A stretch of 64,000 nucleotides of DNA from Glycomyces luteolus. Its GTDB lineage: Bacteria; Actinomycetota; Actinomycetes; Mycobacteriales; Micromonosporaceae. Shown piece after piece: positions 1-8,874 of this stretch. Made by a program: the position numbers and the translations under genes. The notes under the pieces are model-generated. The model did no database searches and was not told where the DNA came from. It saw only the letters and a list, made by a program, of their open reading frames with translations. Each line of letters starts with the position of its first letter. The stretch's first letter is position 1. The DNA is taken from positions 62,001 through 126,000 of the forward strand of contig NZ_JAPZVP010000012.1 in the NCBI RefSeq assembly GCF_027622875.1, in the 5' to 3' direction.

Positions 1-552
1 TGGATCGCGAACGGCTACGTCCTCGGTCTCCCCGTCGTGTTCCTCCTCGCACTGCTCCTCGCCGTCGCCATGGGACTCCTGGTGCGGCGCAGCGCACTCG
101 GTCTCATGCTCGAGGCGATCGGCATGGACGCCAAGGCGGCCCGGCTCGCGGGCGTCAACCGCCGAGCGCTCCTGTTCACCGTCTACATCCTCGGGGGCGT
201 GCTGGCGGGGTTCGCGGGCGTGTTCGCGACGGCCAGCGTCATGACCGTCGACGTCTCGCGCACGGGATACCAGCTCGAACTCGACGCCATCCTCGCGGTC
301 GTCATCGGCGGCACGTCGCTCGCGGGCGGCAAGTTCAACATCACGGGCGCCGTCGTCGGCGCGATCCTCATCGCGACGCTCGACAAGACGGTCGTCTTCC
401 TCGGCGTCTCGTCGTCGGCGACGCCCGCCTTCAAAGCCGTCGTCATCGTCGTGCTCTGCCTCCTGCAGTCGGAGCGGGTGCGGCGCATGTTCCGTCAACG
501 CCGCGCGGCGGGTGCCGCCCGCCCGGCCGAGCGAGAGGTCGTCGCCGCATGA
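1..552 (+). CDS. Sugar ABC transporter permease (YtfT-like), N-terminus cut by window edge
   Basis: This is the membrane permease of a carbohydrate ABC importer of the ribose/galactofuranose (YtfT/RbsC) class. The reading frame is open from the first base, so the N-terminal half lies outside the window; about 183 residues remain. They contain hydrophobic helices and the cytoplasmic segment reading EAIGMDAKAARLAGV, typical of this permease family near the ATPase contact loop, followed by the glycine-rich VIGGTSLAGGKFNITGAVVGA segment. Its stop overlaps the start of the next permease by four bases, so translation is probably coupled. Because secreted arabinan/arabinoside hydrolases follow, arabinose or arabino-oligosaccharides are the likely cargo. 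That is inference from neighbours, not from the sequence itself. Confidence 0.9.
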   Translation, partial: WIANGYVLGLPVVFLLALLLAVAMGLLVRRSALGLMLEAIGMDAKAARLAGVNRRALLFTVYILGGVLAGFAGVFATASVMTVDVSRTGYQLELDAILAVVIGGTSLAGGKFNITGAVVGAILIATLDKTVVFLGVSSSATPAFKAVVIVVLCLLQSERVRRMFRQRRAAGAARPAEREVVAA

Positions 553-1583
553 GCGCGCTCACCACACACCCGACGGCGGAGCCCACCGGCGTTCGCGCCC
601 TTGCGAAGCGCCTTTCGCTGCACCTGGACACGCTGCCCACCGCGGCGGCGGTCGTGATCTTCATCGGCATGATCGTCTACGGCGAGGCCGCGTACGGGCG
701 CATCGTGCAGTTCAACACGCTGTCGAACCTGCTCATCAACAACGCGCACCTCGTCATCCTGACCGTCGGCCTGACGTTCGTGATCCTCACCGGCGGCATC
801 GACCTCTCGGTGGGCGCGGTCATCGCCTTCAGCAGCGTCGCGGGCGTCATGCTCATGAACGCGGGCTGGAATCCGTGGCTCGCGATGCTCCTCATGGTGC
901 TCATCGGCACGGCGTTCGGCGCCGCCTCAGGCGTCCTCGTCCAGTACTTCCACGTGCAGCCCTTCATCGCGACCCTCGCGATGATGTTCCTGGGGCGCGG
1001 TCTCGCGTCGATCCTCAGCACGGTGCCCGAACGCCTCGCCGACGACTCGCCGCTCCGCTCGCTGGGCACCCAGATCGAGATCTACGACGGACCGAAGGTC
1101 GACGACATCGTCATCACGCCCGGCGTGATCATCGCGGCCATCGTGGTCGCGGCGGCGTTCTTCGTCCTCCACCGCACGCGCACCGGCCGCACCGTCTACG
1201 CGATCGGCGGTTCCGAGCAGTCCGCGGCCCTGATGGGGCTTCCCGTCGCGGCGACGAAGATGTGGGTCTACATCATCAGCGGCACGCTCTCCGGCCTGGC
1301 CGCGGTCGTGTACACGGCCCGCCTCGGCAGTGCCCAGAACATCACCGGCATCGGCTGGGAGCTCGACGCGATCGCCGCCACCGTCATCGGCGGCACCCTG
1401 CTCACCGGCGGCGCCGGCTTCGTGCTCGGCTCGGTCGTCGGCGCCCTCGTGCTCGGCCTCATGAACGTCCTCATCACGCGCGACGGCGGCATCCCGCCCG
1501 AGGCGACCACCATCATCACCGGGGGCATCCTCCTGGTGTTCGTGCTGCTGCAGCGCGCCGTCCTGGCACGGCGCCGCGAATAG
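549..1583 (+). CDS. Sugar ABC transporter permease (YjfF-like)
   Basis: Second permease of the same importer, 344 residues, about eight to ten predicted membrane helices. The segment LTVGLTFVILTGGIDLSVGAV (residues about 73-93) is the signature of the RbsC/YjfF family, and a second conserved block, IGGSEQSAALMGLPV, lies in the cytoplasmic loop near residue 220. The start ATG overlaps the stop of the upstream permease (ATGA), indicating one operon. Two different permeases in tandem are characteristic of the YtfQRT-YjfF galactofuranose-type transporter; the matching ATPase and binding protein should be just upstream, outside the window. The 123-bp gap to the next gene shows no clear terminator, so the hydrolase genes may be co-transcribed. 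Confidence 0.92.
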   Translation: MSALTTHPTAEPTGVRALAKRLSLHLDTLPTAAAVVIFIGMIVYGEAAYGRIVQFNTLSNLLINNAHLVILTVGLTFVILTGGIDLSVGAVIAFSSVAGVMLMNAGWNPWLAMLLMVLIGTAFGAASGVLVQYFHVQPFIATLAMMFLGRGLASILSTVPERLADDSPLRSLGTQIEIYDGPKVDDIVITPGVIIAAIVVAAAFFVLHRTRTGRTVYAIGGSEQSAALMGLPVAATKMWVYIISGTLSGLAAVVYTARLGSAQNITGIGWELDAIAATVIGGTLLTGGAGFVLGSVVGALVLGLMNVLITRDGGIPPEATTIITGGILLVFVLLQRAVLARRRE

Positions 1584-1706
1584 CGGCACCCGCCGGCACC
1601 CCACCCGACCCGGCTCAGGGTGAGGCGCCGGCGAACGACCCTCCATCCACGAAGGCCCCCGGCCGCAAGACCGACGCAGTCCATCTCAACGACGAGAGGC
1701 ATAACC

Positions 1707-4598
1707 GTGAGAAGCATGTTCCGCCTGGCCGCCGCTGGCGCCGCCGCCGCCCTGACCGTCGGGCTCGCAGTGACGTCGGTCCCCGCGTACGCCGTCGAGG
1801 CCGCACCGCTCATCCACTACTCCTTCGACCAGGCTCCCGCGGACGGCGTCACGATCGCGGACGAAACCGGTAACGGCAACGACGGCGTCGTGCGCCAGTC
1901 GGGCGCCGCGTTCTCGGACGGCGTCCTGTCGCTTCCCGGCGGCTCTTCGACGAGCGCCGCGGCATACGTCGAGATCCCGACTGCCGACCTCGTCGGGCTG
2001 AAAGACGTCACCGTGTCCGCCTGGATCTCGGACCGCTCCGGCGCCGCCAACGTCGCGGCCGCCTTCGTGGGCGCGCCCGTCGCATCGGGCGCGTCCTTCT
2101 CGAGCGGGTACTGGCTGCTCAACCCCTCGAACCCGAGCGGCTATGTGAAGTCGGTGGTCACGAATTCGACGAACGCGGCGGCGCCGTGGAGCACCGAGGT
2201 GGGCGCCGGCTCGACGGCGACGCCGACGGCGGGCGTGCGGACACCGCCCGGGATGGCGCTCTACACCACGGTCATCGACGGCACCAACGGTCTGCTCACC
2301 CTCTACGTCAACGGGGTGAAGACGACCGAGCACGCGATCGCCCGGAACCTCTCGAGCTTCGGCAGCAGCCTCGTCGCCTACCTCGGCCGCTCAACGTACA
2401 GGGACGCGTTCTTCGCGGGCGACTTCGACGAGCTCACCGTCTACGGCTCGGCCCTCGGCGCCGCCGACGCGCAGGCGCTCTACGCGGCCGGGGCGCTCGA
2501 CCGCGCCGTCGCCTCCGTGTCGATGCCGGGCAGCGCGGACGCGGACTTCGAGCTCCCCACCTCGGCCTACGGAGCGTCGATCACGTGGGCCTCGGACGGG
2601 GCCGCGATCGCGATCGACGGCGGCGCGGCGGCGGTGACGCGGCCGGCTCCCGGATCCGGTGACGCGACCGTCACGCTGACGGCGACGTTCACGGCGGCAG
2701 GCGAGACACGGACCCGGTCGTACACCGTGATCGTCCCCGAAGACCTCACCGATGTCGAGAAGGCCGACGCCGATCTCGCGGCGATCGCGATCGCGACGGC
2801 CGACGACGTGCGCACCAACGTCTCGGTGCCGACCTCCGGCGCGAACGGCGCGGTCATCGAATGGACCGTCCCCGCGGGTGCGCCCATCACGCTGCGCGAC
2901 GGGGCCGCCGACGGCACGCAGACGCTCGTGGTCGACCGCCCCGCGGCGGGCCAGGACCCGGTGTCCGTCGTCGTCACGGCGACGGCGCGCATCGGCGACG
3001 CCGTCCGCACGCGCGACATCGCGCTGGCCGTCCAGCCCCTCCCCGCCGCGGGCGCCGAAGAGGAGGCCTACGTCTGGGCGTTCTTCACCGGTGAAGGCGA
3101 CGGCGCCGAGCAGGTGAGCCTCGCCGCCTCGCGCGGCAACGACGCACTCAGCTGGAACACCCTCAACGACGGAAAGCCGCTCTTCACCTCGACCCTGGGC
3201 ACCCAGGGCCTGCGCGACCCCTTCATCATCCGCTCCGCGGAAGGCGACCGGTTCTACATGCTCGCGACCGACCTCAAGGTCGCCGGACTCGCGGGCGGCT
3301 TCGACACCGCGCAGCGCAGCGGTTCGCTCTACATCGAAGTGTGGGAGTCGAACGACCTCGTGCACTGGTCCGACCAGCGCCACGTCAAGGTCTCGAGCGA
3401 CTTCGCCGGCAACACCTGGGCGCCCGAGGCGTACTGGGACGAGGAGCTGGACACGTACGTCGTCTACTGGGCCTCGAACCTCTACGACACGACCGACGCC
3501 TCGGCGCGCACGGCCGTCACCTACAACCGGATGATGTACGCGACGACGGACGACTTCGTCCACTTCTCCGCGGCGAAGCCCTGGGTCGACGTCAAGCGCG
3601 GCACGGGCCGCGGCACCATCGACGCGACCATCGCGCGAGTCGACGACACCTTCTACCGGTTCATCAAGGACGAGGCGTCGATGACCATCCGCCAGGAGCG
3701 GTCGGACGACCTGCTCGCGACCGTGACGGGCGCGCTTCCGGGCACGACGGGCGCCGCCGACGAGTGGACGCTCGTCAAGGACAAGGTCGCCACGGGGCTC
3801 CCCAACGGCGAGCCGGGCGGCACCTTCACCCAGGGCGAGGGCCCGAGCATCTTCCCCGCCAACGAGGGCGATGTGAACGGCTACGAGTGGTACCTCTTCA
3901 TCGACCAGCCCTCGTACCACGCCGGACCGAACTACTACATCCCGTTCGCGACCGACGACATCGCCGACGGCAGCGCATGGGAGCCGGTCGGCGCGACCCT
4001 GCGCGAGAACCTGCCGGAGAACGCCGACGGAGGCAAGCCCCGCCACGGCACCGTCATCCCGGTGACGCGCGCCGAGTACGAGACCGTGCTCGCGGCCTTC
4101 GCGCCGGACATCGCGGTGGCCGGCGCCGACGAGATCGCCGTCACCACGAAGGCCGGCACCGCACCGGTCCTGCCCGGCGCGCACCTCACCAAGGCCGACG
4201 GCTCGGTGCAGGACGTCGCCGTCGTGTGGGACGCGATCGACGCGGCGCAGTACGCGCAGCCCGGCACCTTCACGGTCGCCGGTGTCGCACAGGACGACTC
4301 GCGCGCTCCCGTCACGGCCACCGTCACGGTGACCGCTCCGCTCACGGTCGCCGCGTCCGTGCGGTGCGTCGGCGGCAAGGCGTTCGTGGTCGTCAAGACG
4401 ACGAACGTCGGCGACGCCGCCTTGGACGTCGTGCTCTCGTCCGACTTCGGCGCGAAGGCCGTCACCGATCTGGACGCCGGAGCGACCGCATCGGCCGTGT
4501 TCACGACGCGACTGGCCTCCGTCCCCGCCGGCAAGGTGCTCGCGACCGCTGACGGCGCTTCCCTCGAGACCGCTTACCCTGCCGCGAACTGCGGCTGA
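1707..4598 (+). CDS. Secreted multidomain glycoside hydrolase family 43 enzyme
   Basis: Predicted extracellular arabinan- or arabinoxylan-active enzyme, 963 residues. GTG at 1707 is chosen as start because GAGAGG lies seven bases upstream and it places a good signal peptide (ending near VPAYA) at the N-terminus. Domain order: LamG/concanavalin-like carbohydrate-binding domain (about 35-265), two bacterial Ig-like segments (about 270-435, the second with the IATADDVRTNVSVP pattern of atrophied Ig domains), GH43 five-bladed propeller (about 450-810, probable catalytic base Asp near 504 in LRDPFII; acidic WAPEAYWDE strand near 573), another Ig-like domain with a VVWDAID core (about 815-880), and a C-terminal module starting with RCVGGK and ending NCG. 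The exact substrate cannot be read from sequence. The C-terminal module is shared with the next two genes. Confidence 0.88.
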   Translation: MRSMFRLAAAGAAAALTVGLAVTSVPAYAVEAAPLIHYSFDQAPADGVTIADETGNGNDGVVRQSGAAFSDGVLSLPGGSSTSAAAYVEIPTADLVGLKDVTVSAWISDRSGAANVAAAFVGAPVASGASFSSGYWLLNPSNPSGYVKSVVTNSTNAAAPWSTEVGAGSTATPTAGVRTPPGMALYTTVIDGTNGLLTLYVNGVKTTEHAIARNLSSFGSSLVAYLGRSTYRDAFFAGDFDELTVYGSALGAADAQALYAAGALDRAVASVSMPGSADADFELPTSAYGASITWASDGAAIAIDGGAAAVTRPAPGSGDATVTLTATFTAAGETRTRSYTVIVPEDLTDVEKADADLAAIAIATADDVRTNVSVPTSGANGAVIEWTVPAGAPITLRDGAADGTQTLVVDRPAAGQDPVSVVVTATARIGDAVRTRDIALAVQPLPAAGAEEEAYVWAFFTGEGDGAEQVSLAASRGNDALSWNTLNDGKPLFTSTLGTQGLRDPFIIRSAEGDRFYMLATDLKVAGLAGGFDTAQRSGSLYIEVWESNDLVHWSDQRHVKVSSDFAGNTWAPEAYWDEELDTYVVYWASNLYDTTDASARTAVTYNRMMYATTDDFVHFSAAKPWVDVKRGTGRGTIDATIARVDDTFYRFIKDEASMTIRQERSDDLLATVTGALPGTTGAADEWTLVKDKVATGLPNGEPGGTFTQGEGPSIFPANEGDVNGYEWYLFIDQPSYHAGPNYYIPFATDDIADGSAWEPVGATLRENLPENADGGKPRHGTVIPVTRAEYETVLAAFAPDIAVAGADEIAVTTKAGTAPVLPGAHLTKADGSVQDVAVVWDAIDAAQYAQPGTFTVAGVAQDDSRAPVTATVTVTAPLTVAASVRCVGGKAFVVVKTTNVGDAALDVVLSSDFGAKAVTDLDAGATASAVFTTRLASVPAGKVLATADGASLETAYPAANCG

Positions 4599-4621
4599 CC
4601 CCCTCGGCGAATGGAACCCAG

Positions 4622-7600
4622 ATGTCCATATCAGCAAGTCGTGCGGGAGGGGTCGGCCTGGCCGTCGCCGCCTCCCTCGCGATGATCGTCTCGGGGCTCG
4701 CGCCCGCCGCCGCGGCGGCGGAGGAGCCCTCGTTCGAGGACGCGAAGGTCCTCGACCTCCGCTTCGACGGCTCACTCGCCGACACGAGCGCCAACGCCGC
4801 CGCCGTCACCATGCAGAAGGGCACCGAAGCGTACGCGGAAGGCCTCGACGGCGGTCAGGCGTTCCGGTTCGACGGCTCCAGCGCCATCCGGCTCGGCACG
4901 GCCTCGTACCTCCAGCCGCAGGACCTCACGGTCTCCTTCTGGTACAAGCCGACGGCCGCGATGACAGGCGAGCAGGTGTTCGCATGGAGCAAGGACGCCT
5001 ACAACGCCGACGGCTGGTACCTGACCTCGGAGAGCGCCTCGTCGCCACTCGTCCTGTCGATCGGGCCCGCGGGCTCGCAGCCGTACAAGGTGGCGGTCGA
5101 CACCGCGCGCGCCGACTTCTTCCCCGTGGGGGAGTGGACGCACGTCGTCGCCTCCTATGACCGCGCGACGAAGGCCGTCGCCTTCTACCGCAACGGCATA
5201 CGGCAGACGTCGACGGTGAAGTTCCCGGTGAGCGGCACGGCCACTGGAGTGCTCGGCTCGGAATCGACGACCGTCAAGACGCTCGGATACAACGGTCCTC
5301 GCTACAACGGATCGCACCTCATGGGCCTGCTCGACGACTATGCGCTGTACAACGCGGCCGCCTCGGTCGACGACGTCGTCGCGCTCACGCGGGTGCACGA
5401 CCCCGACTTCGACCCGGCTGCGGTCGCGCAGGCCGACCTCGACGCGGTCGGCCTCGCTCCGACGGCCTCCTACGACTTCGCGGTGCCGCTCGAAGGCGCG
5501 AGCGGCACGAGCATCTCGTGGGCGTCGTCGGACTCCGCCGTCATCCGGATCGACGGGGGCCTGGCCGACGTCACGGCGCCGGAGTCGGGCTCGTCGACGG
5601 TGACGCTCACGGCGACCGGCACGTACGGCGGAGGGACGGCGACGCGCGAGTTCACCGTCACCGTGGAACCGATCGATGAAGAAGCCGCAATGCACCTGCT
5701 GGAGGCGGGGCTCGAAAACGTCGCAGTGGAGGATCCGTACCTCCGGAACGCCAACGGGAAGACGATCGACTACCTGCTCGAACTCGACTCGGAGAAGTTC
5801 CTCTACTCCTTCTACACGACCGCCGGGCTCACGCCGACGACCTCCTCGGGGTACGGCGGATGGGAGCGGTCGAGCGGAACGCGATTCCAAGGCCACTTCT
5901 TCGGCCACTACATCTCGGCCCTGTCGCAGGCGTACGCCACGACCGAGGACGAGGCCACGCGCGATCTCCTGCTGACGGAACTCACCGAGGCCGTCGACGG
6001 TCTGGCACGGAGCCAGGACGCATACGCGGCGGCGCACCCGTCGAACGCGGGCTACGTCGCCCCGTTCGCGACGAGCGTCCTTCCGAGCGGCGGCGACGGA
6101 CTCCTCGTGCCGTTCTACAACCTGCACAAGGTCCTCGCCGGCCTCCTCGACGCGTACGAGTACGGGCCGGAGGAGGTCTCGGCCGAGGCCCTCGCGGTCG
6201 CGTCCGATTTCGGCACATGGACGCGGAACTACGCCGCGTCGCTGTCGAACCCCGCGGTCATCCTGAACACCGAGTACGGCGGGATGAACGAGGCGCTCTA
6301 CGAGCTGTACAGCATCACGGAGAACCCGGCGCACAAGCGGGCGGCCGAGTACTTCGACGAGGTGACCCTCTTCCAGCAGCTCGCCGCGGGACAGGACGTG
6401 CTGAACGGCAAGCACGCCAACACCACCATCCCCAAGCTCGTCGGCGCCCTCAAGCGCTACACGGTCTTCACGGAGAACCCGCACCTGTACGCGACGCTCA
6501 CGGACACCGAGAAGTCGAGCCTCGAGATGTACCGCACGGCGGCCGAGAACTTCTGGCAGATCGTCGTCGACGACCACACCTACGCCAACGGCGGCAACAG
6601 CCAGTCCGAGCACTTCCACGGCGCGGACACGCTGTACCAGTACGCGAACAACGGCGTCACCTCGGGCTACGGCGAGAACTCCACATCGGAGGGCTGCAAC
6701 GAGTACAACATGCTCAAACTCAGCGAGGCGCTCTTCGAGGTCACGAAGGACGTGAAGTACGCCGACTTCTACGAGTCGACGTTCATCAACACGATCCTCG
6801 CCTCCCAGAACCCCGAGACCGGCATGGTCACGTACTTCCAGCCGCAGACGGCGGGGTACGCGAAGGTCTTCGGGACGAAGTTCGACCAGTTCTGGTGCGA
6901 CCACGGCACGGGCGTCGAGGGCTTCACGAAGCTCGGCACGGCGTTCTACTTCCGGGATGAGGCGTCGGTCTACGTCAACCAGTTCCGATCATCCGAGCTG
7001 CGGTACGCCGACCGGAACCTGCTCCTCACCCAGGTCGCGGACGTGCCGCGCGACGACACCGTGCGGCTGAGCGTCGCCGGCCTCGACGGAAGCGCGGTCG
7101 CCGAGGGCACGACCATCCGCCTGCGCGTACCGAACTGGGTCGCGGGCACGCCGTCGCTCACCGTGAACGGGGAGCGCCTGGAGGTCGCGGCCGTGGACGG
7201 GTACGTGTCCTTCGAGGTCGCCGCGGGCGACGAGATCGTCTACACCCTCCCCGCCGAGGTGCGGGTCTCCGACACCACGGAGAACGCGAACTGGGTCGCG
7301 TTCACGTACGGCCCCGTGCTGCTGGCGGCGGAGCTCAGCCGCGAGAACGTCGGCGCGTCGTACACCGCGGGCGTGCTCGTGCAGATGGGCGTCGCCGATC
7401 CGTCCCTGACCGGCAACGTCGTCGTCGACGACGCCGAGCAGTGGAAGGCGGGCATCGCGCAGAACCTGGTCCGCATCGAGGACGGCGTGAACGGCAACGG
7501 ACTGGACACCATGCGATTCAAGCTGCATGGCGTCGACCCCGACGCCGCGGCGCTGACCTTCGAGCCGTACTACAGCCTCTACGACGCCCGGTACGCGACG

Positions 7601-8752
7601 TACGTGACGCTCGTCGAGCCGGATTCGGCGGAGGCGCAGGCGCTCATCCTCGACGGCAAGGAGCAGCTCCGCCAGGACGAGACGACGATCGACGCGCTGA
7701 CCTCGTTCGACAACAACAACTCGGAGGCGGACAAGAACTACGCGTTCAACAGGTCCTCCGTGGGCGTCTACCGCGGCGAGCCGTTCCGCCACGCGGAGAA
7801 GGCCGCCGACGCGTGGTTCCAGTACGACATGATCGTCGACCCCGCTCTCGAAGCGAACTACCTCGGGGTGCGGTACTACGGCGGCGACAGCGGGCGCACG
7901 TTCGACGTCTACGTCAACGACGTGCTCCTCAAGCATGAGACCGTCACGAACGCGCAAGGCGCGACGAGCTGGTACCTCCAGTACGACGAGATCCCGCGCG
8001 CAGTGCTCGACGGCATCGAGGCCGCGGACAGCTGGAAGCGCGATCAGAACGGGGACTACGTGCTCGACGAAGCCGGGCACCGCATCCCGGTCGTCACGGT
8101 GCGGTTCCAGGGAACCGGCGCGAGCCTGGTCGGAGGGGTCTACGGGGTCTACACCACCGCGTCGGACCACTACGACACCGACGCGGCCCTCGCGAGCCTG
8201 TCGTTCGACGGCGGCGCGATCGCTCCCGCGTTCGATCCGGAGGTGCGCGAGTACACCGTGACGGTGCCCGCCGACGCGACGGAGACGGTCCTCCACGTGT
8301 CGCCGGGAACGCCCAGCGGGCTCGTCTACCTCGGCGACATCCTCATCGACGACACCTTGCCCCGCACCGTCGCCGTCGGCGCCGACACGACCGACATCGT
8401 CCTCACCGCCTACGCGCAGGACCATACGACCGACCTCGTCTACACGGTCCACATCGTCCACGCGCCCCCGGTCTCGGCGGAGATCACGGCCGCACCCCGC
8501 TGCGTAGCCGGCAAGGTGCAGCTCGTCACGAAGGTGACGAACTCCTCGGGGGAGCCGGTCGAAGTCGTGGTGGCGACGCCATATGGCGACAAGACGATCG
8601 CGTCGCTCGCGGCCGGCGCGTCCGCCTCGCAGGCGTTCGCGACGCGGGCGGCTTCCGTGGCCGCGGGTTCCGTATCGGCGACCGTCGGCCTCGCCGGCGG
8701 CACCGCGACTGTCGAAGTCGGAGCCTCGTACGGGGCCTACACCTGCGGGTGA
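4622..8752 (+). CDS. Secreted GH127-family-like beta-L-arabinofuranosidase, multidomain
   Basis: Predicted secreted enzyme of 1376 residues that would remove beta-L-arabinofuranosyl units from plant glycans. It has a signal peptide ending near APAAAAAE, a LamG domain (about 45-255), an Ig-like domain (about 260-350), and a DUF1680/GH127-like alpha/alpha barrel (about 365-1010). The barrel carries the blocks GHFFGHY, NTEYGGMNEALYELY, TSEGCNEYNML (Glu 690, Cys 692) and FWCDHGTGVE (Cys 759). A DUF6805-like beta domain (about 1010-1180), a cadherin-like beta sandwich and the RC-to-CG C-terminal module follow. Family enzymes usually have adjacent cysteines where this protein has Cys759-Asp760, so one zinc-ligand position may be changed. 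It lies 23 bases downstream of the GH43 gene in the same operon. GH146 is an alternative family assignment. Confidence 0.87.
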   Translation: MSISASRAGGVGLAVAASLAMIVSGLAPAAAAAEEPSFEDAKVLDLRFDGSLADTSANAAAVTMQKGTEAYAEGLDGGQAFRFDGSSAIRLGTASYLQPQDLTVSFWYKPTAAMTGEQVFAWSKDAYNADGWYLTSESASSPLVLSIGPAGSQPYKVAVDTARADFFPVGEWTHVVASYDRATKAVAFYRNGIRQTSTVKFPVSGTATGVLGSESTTVKTLGYNGPRYNGSHLMGLLDDYALYNAAASVDDVVALTRVHDPDFDPAAVAQADLDAVGLAPTASYDFAVPLEGASGTSISWASSDSAVIRIDGGLADVTAPESGSSTVTLTATGTYGGGTATREFTVTVEPIDEEAAMHLLEAGLENVAVEDPYLRNANGKTIDYLLELDSEKFLYSFYTTAGLTPTTSSGYGGWERSSGTRFQGHFFGHYISALSQAYATTEDEATRDLLLTELTEAVDGLARSQDAYAAAHPSNAGYVAPFATSVLPSGGDGLLVPFYNLHKVLAGLLDAYEYGPEEVSAEALAVASDFGTWTRNYAASLSNPAVILNTEYGGMNEALYELYSITENPAHKRAAEYFDEVTLFQQLAAGQDVLNGKHANTTIPKLVGALKRYTVFTENPHLYATLTDTEKSSLEMYRTAAENFWQIVVDDHTYANGGNSQSEHFHGADTLYQYANNGVTSGYGENSTSEGCNEYNMLKLSEALFEVTKDVKYADFYESTFINTILASQNPETGMVTYFQPQTAGYAKVFGTKFDQFWCDHGTGVEGFTKLGTAFYFRDEASVYVNQFRSSELRYADRNLLLTQVADVPRDDTVRLSVAGLDGSAVAEGTTIRLRVPNWVAGTPSLTVNGERLEVAAVDGYVSFEVAAGDEIVYTLPAEVRVSDTTENANWVAFTYGPVLLAAELSRENVGASYTAGVLVQMGVADPSLTGNVVVDDAEQWKAGIAQNLVRIEDGVNGNGLDTMRFKLHGVDPDAAALTFEPYYSLYDARYATYVTLVEPDSAEAQALILDGKEQLRQDETTIDALTSFDNNNSEADKNYAFNRSSVGVYRGEPFRHAEKAADAWFQYDMIVDPALEANYLGVRYYGGDSGRTFDVYVNDVLLKHETVTNAQGATSWYLQYDEIPRAVLDGIEAADSWKRDQNGDYVLDEAGHRIPVVTVRFQGTGASLVGGVYGVYTTASDHYDTDAALASLSFDGGAIAPAFDPEVREYTVTVPADATETVLHVSPGTPSGLVYLGDILIDDTLPRTVAVGADTTDIVLTAYAQDHTTDLVYTVHIVHAPPVSAEITAAPRCVAGKVQLVTKVTNSSGEPVEVVVATPYGDKTIASLAAGASASQAFATRAASVAAGSVSATVGLAGGTATVEVGASYGAYTCG

Positions 8753-8760
8753 GGTGTAAC

Positions 8761-8789
8761 GGTCCGGCCTCAAGTGCAGAGGCCGGACC
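8761..8789 (+). terminator. Strong hairpin terminator after the GH127-like gene
   Basis: A perfect 11-bp inverted repeat, GGTCCGGCCTC and GAGGCCGGACC, is separated by a 7-base loop and begins nine bases after the stop codon. No long T-run follows, which is common for actinobacterial terminators. It separates the transporter/GH43/GH127 operon from the next enzyme gene. Confidence 0.8.
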
Positions 8790-8796
8790 GCTCCCC

Positions 8797-8826
8797 TTGC
8801 CTCCTGAGCTTCACTCCCGTTAACAT
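8797..8826 (+). promoter_or_regulatory. Predicted promoter for the double-GH43 gene
   Basis: TTGCCT at 8797-8802 and TAACAT at 8821-8826 are separated by 18 bases and lie between the terminator and the start of the next gene at 8875. The palindromic operator at 8828-8841 begins two bases after the -10 element, where transcription would start. This is a sequence match only. Confidence 0.5.
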
Positions 8827-8827
8827 C

Positions 8828-8841
8828 TGATACCGGTAACA
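8828..8841. promoter_or_regulatory. LacI-type operator palindrome
   Basis: TGATACCGGTAACA is a near-perfect 14-bp palindrome (one mismatched pair) with the central CG typical of LacI-family repressor sites. It sits directly over the expected transcription start of the double-GH43 gene. The cognate regulator is not identified and may lie upstream of the window with the sugar transporter. The LacI gene at 15550 faces a different operator sequence, so it is less likely to be the partner. Confidence 0.6.
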
Positions 8842-8874
8842 AAGTTGTTGCCACGTCCCCTCGAAGGAGAGCGC

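Noticed and set aside
2391-6904. Long minus-strand frames (2391-4775 and 4772-6904) opposite the GH43 and GH127-like genes
   Set aside because: Same antisense artefact; composition is dominated by Arg, Val and Asp and contains no motif.
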